Origin: Polyangiaceae bacterium
GTDB lineage: Bacteria > Myxococcota > Polyangia > Polyangiales > Polyangiaceae
NCBI GenBank assembly: GCA_025936205.1
Contig: JAICTU010000072.1
Location: 1 to 24,522, forward strand
Length of the DNA: 24,522 bases
Direction of reading: 5' to 3'
Position numbers and translations under genes: made by a program. The notes below the pieces were generated by a model. It searched no databases. It saw nothing but the letters and a program-made list of their open reading frames with translations, and was not told where the DNA came from. This document shows, piece by piece, positions 7,726 through 14,209 of the stretch (positions are counted from its first letter, which is position 1; each line of letters opens with the position of its first letter).

Positions 7726-9263
7726 GGCGGCTCTCCGCCGGGCTCTCCGGAAGATACTCCGGGAGATTCTGCCTCCGTGTGTGCGGCAGCCTCGCCCGCG
7801 GCGAGCCATGGATAGTCGCCGCGCGCCGCGTCTTTGCCCCACATGTCTTGGTGCAAGCCGAAGTACACGCGCAGCAGTTCCAGCAAGTTGGCGGGCGCCT
7901 TGCCTGCCAGGATGCGCCCGACCACGTTTTCATGCGCCGCGTAGCGCTCCGGCTCCGACTCGAAGATCCACTGGCAGGGCTCGCTGCAAAAAATGTAGCG
8001 CCGGCCGTCGCGCATCAGTGTCCGCGCGCTGTTCTCGCGGGGTGTGCCGCCGCACAGCACCAGCTGGCAGAGATCGCAGAAGGTGACGGGAGTGGTGCCA
8101 TGCGTGTACCACTCGACCTTGGGCCCCGCCTGGCGCTGCCGCTCCGCCACGCGGCACCAGACCGGATCGAACTGCGCGAACGAGGCGGGATACTTGGCAG
8201 CGAGCCAGGCGCGCTCATCGGGACCGGGCAAAACGCAGTCGAACCAGACGCTGGCGCGATAGGTGTACGCACTCGCGTAGACCATGTGGTGGTAATAGTC
8301 GAGGCTGCGCAGAAACGTGGGCCAGTACCAGGGCAGTCGCAGGCCCTGCTGCAGCAGCTGTTCCTTGAACTGCGAGAGAATCCACTCTTCGACGAACTCT
8401 TTGAATGACTGGCGGCGGTGCTCGAGGGGGGTCAGGTAGTCCATCGCAAACCCCGTCACGACGGCAAAGAACAGCCAGCTACGCCAAAACCACTTGTCGA
8501 CCAGGCGCTGGGCGCGCGCGGGGTCGTGCCGCATCAGCGTCTCCAGGACAGGATTGCCGATCTGCGCGTGGCGCGCCTCGTCCGTCTGGATGCTCTGCAA
8601 CATGAGCTCCACCACGCGATCGCCCACGTCGCGCGCCAGCGCCGAGAGGCCCACGAACTGCAGATTGGTGAAGCCCGTCTCGAATACGAAATGCGTCGCG
8701 ACCGCGAACTCGATCGGGTCGGCGGTGAGCAGCAGCTCGTCCACCAGGTGCCGCCCCGCGATGGCGACCCAGTTGTTGGTGTGAAAGAACTTGTGCGCCC
8801 AGTCGAACTGCACGTCCCAGCGCACGAGATCGTGCAGCAGCAAGAGCGGGATCTGCGTGTGGCGCAGCTCGTCGAGCGCGCCATAGGTGGCGGCACTGCG
8901 CCAGGCGCCGTCGCGGCCGAAGCGCGCCGCGCGCAGGTTGCCGACCACGGCGGCGAACTCGGCCAGGGCGAAGGTGGCCGAGTGCAGCTTGACGGCGCTC
9001 AGCCACCCTCGGTCGAGCTTGCGCGCGTCCTCCACCCTGCCGATGGCCTCGCGCACGGCGGACCAGCGGCTCTCCTTCTGGTGCTGAACCTGCACATACT
9101 CGCGATAGCTGGTGCGATAGGGCTCGTCCCAGCCTTGCCAGGCAGCGTGCTCGAGCCAGGGCGAGCCGCTCACGGGCTCGGGAAAAACGTCTCGCTCGGA
9201 TACGTAGGAGAACTCCCAGTCGAGCTTTCTGGCCAGGGGCAGCCAGTCTTCTCGTTCGAGCAT
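7719..9263 (-). CDS. tmoA: Soluble diiron monooxygenase hydroxylase, alpha (catalytic) subunit, TmoA-like
   Basis: This 514-residue catalytic subunit inserts one oxygen atom from O2 into an aromatic or alkene substrate. All six iron ligands are present with family spacing: Glu102 (LAEFAAV), Glu132 and His135 (DELRHTQ), Glu195 (FETGF), Glu229 and His232 (DEARHAQ). These are offset by two from toluene-4-monooxygenase numbering. The N-terminus (DWLPLARKLDWEFSYVSE, DEPYRTSYREYV) fits the group. The C-terminal part is a YHS-like module with Cys396, 399, 404, 426 and 430. ATG 9263 is chosen over the more upstream frame start because GGAGGGAG lies at 9272-9279, 8 nt before it. It heads the A-B-C-D-E order also seen in isoprene monooxygenases, so the substrate (toluene-like or alkene) is open. 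Confidence 0.95.
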   Translation of the reverse strand: MLEREDWLPLARKLDWEFSYVSERDVFPEPVSGSPWLEHAAWQGWDEPYRTSYREYVQVQHQKESRWSAVREAIGRVEDARKLDRGWLSAVKLHSATFALAEFAAVVGNLRAARFGRDGAWRSAATYGALDELRHTQIPLLLLHDLVRWDVQFDWAHKFFHTNNWVAIAGRHLVDELLLTADPIEFAVATHFVFETGFTNLQFVGLSALARDVGDRVVELMLQSIQTDEARHAQIGNPVLETLMRHDPARAQRLVDKWFWRSWLFFAVVTGFAMDYLTPLEHRRQSFKEFVEEWILSQFKEQLLQQGLRLPWYWPTFLRSLDYYHHMVYASAYTYRASVWFDCVLPGPDERAWLAAKYPASFAQFDPVWCRVAERQRQAGPKVEWYTHGTTPVTFCDLCQLVLCGGTPRENSARTLMRDGRRYIFCSEPCQWIFESEPERYAAHENVVGRILAGKAPANLLELLRVYFGLHQDMWGKDAARGDYPWLAAGEAAAHTEAESPGVSSGEPGGEPPC

Positions 9264-9390
9264 TGCCGTGTCTCCCTCCGTTGCGCCGGAGACTAGCATG
9301 GGCAGTGGGCGGCCCGCCGGGGCGAAAAATCGACCCCAACGCCTCTGACATCACCCCAAGGGCAGGAACTGGCGGTACCCTGCGCCCGCG
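9264..9390 (-). promoter_or_regulatory. Region upstream of tmoA, presumed promoter
   Basis: The gap between tmoA and the degenerate kinase gene is the only intergenic space ahead of the monooxygenase operon. It contains the strong tmoA ribosome site near its end and an A/T patch (cgaaaaatcga) about 65 nt before the ATG. I found no convincing sigma-54 (GG-N10-GC) or sigma-70 pair, so only the presence of a leader is claimed. Confidence 0.3.
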
Positions 9391-9419
9391 GGTGTGGGGC
9401 CAGGGCCCACAAACACCCC
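9391..9419 (-). terminator. Imperfect hairpin after the degenerate kinase gene
   Basis: The arms GGGTGT...GGGCC and GGCCC...ACACCC pair with a small internal loop, starting about 8 nt after the kinase stop in its direction. No T run follows. It may end kinase transcription before tmoA, or only attenuate it. Confidence 0.35.
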
Positions 9420-9427
9420 AGCCAGCG

Positions 9428-10747
9428 TCAGCGCCGACTCGCGACGGAAGCGGGAGGAGCCTCCGGTGGCTCCTTTGCGCGTGGGGTCTGCAGGTCCTCG
9501 CGCAAGCGCACGACCAGCGTGGCACCTTGCCCCGGCTCCGACTCGTGGATCAGCCTACCCTGGTGTTGAACCGTCACCACGGAATGCGCCATGCCGAGCC
9601 CCTGGCCATCGAGCAGCTCGAGCAACTCGGGCGTGAGATCGGCATTGCGGAGCAGCTGCTGCAACTCCGCCGGCAGGCTCGGGCCATTGTCTCGGAAGGA
9701 GACCTCGACGCCGTCGTCGACGCGCCGGGTGCGGATCGTGATCAGCAGCTGGTGCCCGACCGGCGCCGCCGCTCCGCGCGCCGCGCGCGTGCGCGCCGCG
9801 GGCGCCGGCTTGGGCGCTCGCTCGACCGCAGCCATCAGGATGTCGAAGAACGCCTGCTTCAGCGCCGTCACGTCGCAGCCGAGCAGCGGTACGCTGCGAT
9901 CGAGTTCGAGCGACACCTCTGCGACACTGGACCACATCTGCCGCGAGACTGCCACCGTGTTCTCGAGCGCGCGGTTGATATCCGCGGGTCCCCAGTTCGA
10001 GCCCGGCAGGCCCGCAAACTCCTTCAAATCGCGCACGGTGCGCGCCATGCGCATGATGCCATTCAGCGCCTCTTCCAGCGCCTTCGGCGCCTCGCCAATC
10101 AGATAGCCGACGCGCTTCTGCTGCCAGACGCCCAGGAACTCATCGGCGAAGGCCGAGTCTGCCGCCGGGCGCGACACCAGGTACTCGCGGACCCGTTCCA
10201 GCAGCTGCGAGCTGCCCGCGACCGCCTTCTGCAAAAAGACCAGGTTGTCGGCGGTAAACTGCGCCGGCGTGTTGAGATCATGCGCGAGCCCCGCCGCCAG
10301 GCGGCCGATCGTCGCCAGCTTCCGCCCCTCGATCATGCGCACCCGCGCGTCGATGTTGGCCTCGACTGCGGCCTTCAAATCCAGCTGCCCCTGCACCCGC
10401 GCGAGCAACTCCTCCGGCTCGACAGGCTTCGTGACGTAGTCGTTTGCCCCCTGGCGCAGACTCAGCACCTTGGTCTGCACGTCGTCGCGCACGGTCAACA
10501 TCAAGATCGGGAGCTCCAGGCGCGACCAGCTGGATCGCAGCAGCCGGACCACCTGCAGCCCGTTCAAGCCGGGCATTTCGAAATCGCACAGCACCAGGTC
10601 GTAGCGCGCGCGTTTGCACTCGCGCACTGCAGTCGCCCCGTCTTCTACCACCTGCACGTCGGCGCCGCGCAGCGACTCGAGCGCGCCGCGAATGTGATCC
10701 GCCTCGACGGGCGAATCATCGGCAATCAAGATTTTGCGAGTCCCCAT
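9428..10747 (-). CDS. Receiver-histidine kinase protein with degenerate ATPase motifs
   Basis: This is a 439-residue soluble protein. The N-terminal receiver is intact: IADDSP, Asp55 (LVLCDFEMPGLNG), Thr/Lys107 (YVTKPV). The dimerisation helix has His156 in AAGLAHDLNTPAQF, where the usual H-E is H-D. The ATPase domain is damaged. The N box reads FFDILMAAVERA, so the metal-binding Asn is replaced by Ala. G1 reads DNGPSL instead of DxGxG. Only G2 (GQGLGMAHS) looks normal. It may act as a pseudokinase, or as a receiver-gated phosphotransfer or dimerisation partner. ATG 10747 has GGAAGG about 9 nt upstream, whereas the longer frame start lacks this. It is divergent from the REC-kinase-REC gene, a natural partner, and lies directly upstream of tmoA. 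Confidence 0.85.
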   Translation of the reverse strand: MGTRKILIADDSPVEADHIRGALESLRGADVQVVEDGATAVRECKRARYDLVLCDFEMPGLNGLQVVRLLRSSWSRLELPILMLTVRDDVQTKVLSLRQGANDYVTKPVEPEELLARVQGQLDLKAAVEANIDARVRMIEGRKLATIGRLAAGLAHDLNTPAQFTADNLVFLQKAVAGSSQLLERVREYLVSRPAADSAFADEFLGVWQQKRVGYLIGEAPKALEEALNGIMRMARTVRDLKEFAGLPGSNWGPADINRALENTVAVSRQMWSSVAEVSLELDRSVPLLGCDVTALKQAFFDILMAAVERAPKPAPAARTRAARGAAAPVGHQLLITIRTRRVDDGVEVSFRDNGPSLPAELQQLLRNADLTPELLELLDGQGLGMAHSVVTVQHQGRLIHESEPGQGATLVVRLREDLQTPRAKEPPEAPPASVASRR

Positions 10748-10894
10748 CGCGTCCGGCCTTCCTAGCGCCAACGGACACCGATTCTCGCACTTAAGCCCCA
10801 TCTCGGTACGACCGTCCCTTGCGGTAGCCTGACGTGGAGTCGGCTGTCATATTGAGAAAGTGACCGGGGTGCTGGGTCAAAGGACGGGGGACTA
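10748..10894. promoter_or_regulatory. Divergent promoter region between two kinase genes
   Basis: This 147-nt spacer must serve both divergent signalling genes. It ends with aggacggggg before the plus-strand ATG. A somewhat A/T-rich segment (tgtcatattgagaaagtga) could hold a -10 element, but no paired -35 at a proper distance is clear. Confidence 0.4.
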
Positions 10895-12442
10895 ATGCCG
10901 GCGGGGAACAAACCGCTGCGCGCGTTGCTGGTCGAAGACTCGCCCAACGACGCGGAGCTCGTATTGCTCGAGCTGCGGCGCGGCGGGTACCAGGTCAGCT
11001 GGGAGCGCGTGCAGACCGGACCGGACCTGGAGCGCGCCCTGGAGGGCGACTGGGAAATCGTGCTCTCCGACTACTCCATGCCCAGCTTCTCGGGGCTCGA
11101 GGCGCTGAGCATCGTCAAGCGCAAGGGCATCGACGTCCCGTTCATCATCGTCTCGGGTACGGTCGGAGAAGAGGCTGCGGTCGGCGCCATGCGCGCCGGC
11201 GCACACGACTACGTCTTGAAGCAGAGCCTGGTCCGGCTCTGCCCCGCCATCGACCGTGAGCTGCGCGAGGCCGAGCTGCGCGCTTCACAGAAGAAGATGC
11301 AGGAGCAGCTGCTGATCTCGGACCGCATGGCGTCCGTCGGCACGCTGGCCGCCGGCGTCGCGCACGAGATCAACAATCCGCTGGCCGCGATCGTGGCCAA
11401 CCTGGAGCTGATGTCGCGGGACCTGACCTCGGTCTCCGAGCGGCTGGACCTCAACGATCGCCTGCATGAGGTGTTCGACGAGCTCTCCGACGCGCGCGAA
11501 AGCGCCGACCGCCTGCGCCACATCGTGCGCGACCTGAAGATCTTCTCGCGCGCGACGGACGAGGAACATCGCGGCGCGGTGGAAGTACAGCGCGTGCTCG
11601 AGTCATCGTTGCGCATGGCCTGGAACGAGATCCGCCACCGGGCGCGGCTGGTCAAGCAGTACAGCGACGTTCCGCCGGTGGAGGCCAACGAGGCTCGCCT
11701 GGGCCAGGTCTTTCTGAACCTGATCGTCAACGCCGCGCAGGCCATCCGCGAAGGCGACGCGGATCACAACCAGATCCTGGTCGTCACGAAGCAGGAGCGC
11801 GACGGCAGTGTCGTGACCGAGATCCACGACAGCGGCACGGGCATCCCCGCAGAAAACCTCACGCGCATCTTCGACGCCTTCTTCACCACCAAGCCCGTCG
11901 GCGTCGGCACCGGGTTGGGGCTCTCCATCTGCCATCGCATTGTGACGGGGCTCGGCGGCACGCTCGAGGTCGAGAGCGAGGTCGGCAAAGGTTCGGTATT
12001 TCGTGTGGTCCTGCCGCCCGCCAAGAGCAACGTGCGGCCGCTGGAACGGCCGAGTCTGCCCACACCCATCAAAACGCGCCGCGGGCGTGTGCTGGTGGTC
12101 GACGACGAGCCCATGATCGCCACGGCCATCGGCCGCACCCTGGCCTTTGATCACGAGGTCATCGTCAGCGCGGACGCGGCGGACGCGCTGGAGAAGATCC
12201 TGTCGGGCGAGCGCTTCGACGTCGTGCTCTGCGATCTGATGATGCCGCAAATGACGGGCATGGACCTGCACGCGGCGCTCGCGGAGAACGCTCCAGACCA
12301 GGCGGAGCGCATGGTGTTTCTCTCCGGCGGAGCCTTCACCGCGGCGGCCCGTGCCTTCCTGGATGAAGTACCAAACGAGCGTCTGGAGAAGCCGTTCGAC
12401 ACGCGGCAGCTCTCGGCGATCGTGAACGACCGGATGCGTTGA
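10895..12442 (+). CDS. Hybrid sensor kinase: REC-HisKA-HATPase-REC
   Basis: This is a 515-residue soluble kinase without PAS or membrane segments. The N-terminal receiver has LLVEDSP, Asp59 (IVLSDYSMPSFSG) and Lys109 followed by Gln instead of Pro (YVLKQ). The phosphotransfer His157 sits in GVAHEINNPL. The ATPase has NLIVNAAQAI, DSGTGI and GTGLGLSICH, all intact. The C-terminal receiver has VVDDEP, Asp447 (VVLCDLMMPQMTG) and EKPF. Its layout matches the 2577-4574 hybrid without the PAS domain, so the two are probably paralogues. A G-rich ribosome site precedes ATG 10895. Input is probably by phosphorylation of the first receiver. The divergent pseudokinase-like gene could be its partner. Confidence 0.92.
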   Translation: MPAGNKPLRALLVEDSPNDAELVLLELRRGGYQVSWERVQTGPDLERALEGDWEIVLSDYSMPSFSGLEALSIVKRKGIDVPFIIVSGTVGEEAAVGAMRAGAHDYVLKQSLVRLCPAIDRELREAELRASQKKMQEQLLISDRMASVGTLAAGVAHEINNPLAAIVANLELMSRDLTSVSERLDLNDRLHEVFDELSDARESADRLRHIVRDLKIFSRATDEEHRGAVEVQRVLESSLRMAWNEIRHRARLVKQYSDVPPVEANEARLGQVFLNLIVNAAQAIREGDADHNQILVVTKQERDGSVVTEIHDSGTGIPAENLTRIFDAFFTTKPVGVGTGLGLSICHRIVTGLGGTLEVESEVGKGSVFRVVLPPAKSNVRPLERPSLPTPIKTRRGRVLVVDDEPMIATAIGRTLAFDHEVIVSADAADALEKILSGERFDVVLCDLMMPQMTGMDLHAALAENAPDQAERMVFLSGGAFTAAARAFLDEVPNERLEKPFDTRQLSAIVNDRMR

Positions 12443-12588
12443 GCGCCCGCCTGCTGGGCGCAGATGAAGCCAAATCCGAATGGCCGGAGCCCAGCGGCTT
12501 CGACCTTGCCGCGCGAGCGTCCCTGCTACTGCGATTTTCGTGCTGCGCAGCGCCTCGAGCCTTCTGCGCCGCCAAACCTGAAGGGTAT

Positions 12589-12626
12589 GCGAGTAGCCCG
12601 AGCGGCTCTCGGCGCTGCATACTCGC
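12589..12626 (+). promoter_or_regulatory. Leader hairpin just before the methyltransferase start codon
   Basis: An outer 7-bp stem (gcgagta / tactcgc) encloses an inner 5-bp stem (ccgag / ctcgg) with a 5-nt loop. It ends 3 nt before ATG 12630 and covers the place where a ribosome site should be. No other purine-rich ribosome site is visible. Translational control is possible if this is transcribed. The rest of the 187-nt gap shows nothing clear. Confidence 0.4.
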
Positions 12627-12629
12627 GCC

Positions 12630-13829
12630 ATGGTTCTACATCAGGAGAGCGTCGAGCTGCGTACCAGCACGCGAGACAGCGCCGGACCGAGCAAGCTCGG
12701 GAAGCTGACCGATCACATCCTCTTTCGCGACGCAAAGCTCGCGGCTCGCTACGCGCGTCGGCGCATGCCGATGGCCACGCTGTACGAAGCGTATTTTGAC
12801 GGCGACCTGGACATTCCCGGCGACATCCAGCAGTTCATCGCCCAGCGCGAGCACCTGGTCAGCTACCGGATCGAGCGCCGCCATCTCGAGTGGCTGGTGA
12901 CCCATTTCCTGCCGGAGGCGCTGCTCCACACGCGGCAGCAGGACACCCGCATCGTGCGCGAGCACTACGACCGCGGCAACGACTTCTTCGAGTGGTTCCT
13001 GGGTCCGCGCATGGTGTACACGTCCGCCTACTTCAAAGATCCCGGCGAGAGCGTCGAGCAGGCGCAGGACAACAAGCTGAAGATGGTCTGTGAAAAGCTC
13101 CAGCTGCGCCCGGGCGAACGCCTGCTGGACATCGGCTGCGGCTGGGGCACGCTCGCACGCTACGCCGCGCAGCACTACGGAGTGGACGCCACCGGCGTCA
13201 CCATTTCCCGGCGCCAGGCAGAATACGGCAACGCCCAGATCGCCCAGGCGGGCCTGAGCGCTCGAGCGCGCATTCTGTGCCAGGACTACCGCGAGATCTC
13301 GGCGCATCAGCCTTACGACAAGGTCGTCAGCCTGGAGATGGTGGAGCACGTCGGCGTGAAGAACCTGCGCTCGTTCTTCGGGCTGGTGAATCGTCTGACG
13401 GTCGATCAGGGCCTGTTCGTGCTGCAGTGGACGGGGCTGCGGCGCGGCTTGCGCCCGGAGGACCTGATCTGGGGCATGTTCATGTCCAAGTACATCTTCC
13501 CGGGTGCGGACGCGAGCTTGTGCCCCGCCGCCATGCTGAAGCCGATCGAGAAGGCGGGCTGGGAGCTACATAGCGCAGAGAACCTGAGCATCCACTACAG
13601 CTGGACGATCGCGCGCTGGCACGAGCACTGGTTGCGCAACGAGGCGCTGGTGAAGGCCCGGTACGGCGAGCGCTGGTTTCGCATCTGGCACATGTTCCTG
13701 GCCTGGTCCGCGAGCATCGCGACGCAGGGCAACGCCGCCTGCTTCCAGCTCGTGCTGAACAAGAACCTCGACCACTACGACCGCACGCGCTGGGTGCGAA
13801 ACGGAGCGCGCATCTTCGGCGTGAGCTGA
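12630..13829 (+). CDS. Cyclopropane-fatty-acid-synthase-like SAM methyltransferase, sphingolipid C9-methyltransferase-like C-terminus
   Basis: This 399-residue SAM-dependent enzyme of the CFA synthase/mycolic acid methyltransferase family acts on an unsaturated lipid chain. Motif I is LLDIGCGWGTLARYA, the post-motif is GVTIS, and EMVEHVG holds the conserved Glu-His. The entry motif HYDRGNDFFEWFLG is intact. Compared from memory with E. coli Cfa, Cys139 (YSCAYW) is Ser here (YTSAYF) and the His of LLHTIG is Gln (VLQWTG). The stretch QWTGLRRGLRPEDLIWG, then SKYIFPGADAS, RWHEHWL and YGERWFRIWH, reads much like fungal sphingolipid C9-methyltransferases. The product may therefore be a methyl-branched or cyclopropane lipid. 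It stands alone after the hybrid kinase. The start has no good ribosome site, only the leader hairpin. Confidence 0.88.
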   Translation: MVLHQESVELRTSTRDSAGPSKLGKLTDHILFRDAKLAARYARRRMPMATLYEAYFDGDLDIPGDIQQFIAQREHLVSYRIERRHLEWLVTHFLPEALLHTRQQDTRIVREHYDRGNDFFEWFLGPRMVYTSAYFKDPGESVEQAQDNKLKMVCEKLQLRPGERLLDIGCGWGTLARYAAQHYGVDATGVTISRRQAEYGNAQIAQAGLSARARILCQDYREISAHQPYDKVVSLEMVEHVGVKNLRSFFGLVNRLTVDQGLFVLQWTGLRRGLRPEDLIWGMFMSKYIFPGADASLCPAAMLKPIEKAGWELHSAENLSIHYSWTIARWHEHWLRNEALVKARYGERWFRIWHMFLAWSASIATQGNAACFQLVLNKNLDHYDRTRWVRNGARIFGVS

Positions 13830-14064
13830 GACGCACGGACTACTCCTGCTGGGCGGCTCTGACGCTCCTCCTCGGACTGAGCGCCTCGCTCGGGCGCTCC
13901 TGCCGGGCTCCGCGGCGCCAGCGCTCGGGCGCTCGCTCGTGGCCGCACTGCTGCTGAACTGAGAGCGGCAGCGGGCATATCCTGGGGACGTGGGGGGGAG
14001 CCGTGGGGCCGAGCCCTGTCTGATTCTCACCACTCGCGGCGGTCCGTTTTTTTGTGAAGATCTC
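13830..14064. other. Intergenic, no gene seen
   Basis: This is the first part of a 380-nt gap between the convergent methyltransferase and triple-module lipoprotein genes. It is Ser/Arg-codon-like GC-rich filler with a 13-bp direct repeat (cgctcgggcgctc at 13887-13899 and 13922-13934) and a T7 run at 14047-14053. Frames open here have no family look. Confidence 0.5.
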
Positions 14065-14082
14065 AGGTTCCATGTGGAACCT
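14065..14082. other. parS-like palindrome (candidate ParB binding site)
   Basis: There is a perfect inverted repeat AGGTTCCA-TG-TGGAACCT. Its core GTTCCATGTGGAAC differs by one base from GTTCCACGTGGAAC, which I recall as the Myxococcus xanthus parS consensus. It lies between genes and inside a larger, looser palindrome with a T7 run on the left (14047-14053) and an A6 run on the right (14093-14098). If it is real, the window lies in the origin-proximal part of the chromosome. A local transcription-factor operator is the alternative. Confidence 0.5.
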
Positions 14083-14132
14083 CACTTCGCGCAAAAAATG
14101 AGGAGCCGCTCGCGTTGCGCTGTTCCGTCGAG

Positions 14133-14159
14133 CGGGTATCCGCGCAGCGCGGATACCCG
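14133..14159. terminator. Strong hairpin between convergent genes
   Basis: A perfect inverted repeat (cgggtatccgcg / cgcggatacccg) gives a 12-bp stem with a 3-nt loop, 50 nt beyond the lipoprotein stop. Neither side has a T run. It probably acts for both the methyltransferase and the lipoprotein transcripts. Confidence 0.55.
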
Positions 14160-14209
14160 GGTGGTGAGGCGTCGACGTGATGCCGGACGCGGCCTGGAGC
14201 CCATGGAGC

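Noticed and set aside
9264..9427. Possible sigma-54 promoter ahead of tmoA
   Set aside because: No GG-N10-GC pair with proper context was found on the coding strand.
9263..10765. 500-codon plus-strand frame opposite the degenerate kinase
   Set aside because: It has antisense composition, and the minus strand encodes a clear receiver and dimerisation helix.
14041..14100. Intrinsic terminator with T run
   Set aside because: The T run lies on the 5' side and the A run on the 3' side on the plus strand, and the same order holds on the minus strand, so neither is placed as a terminator U tract.
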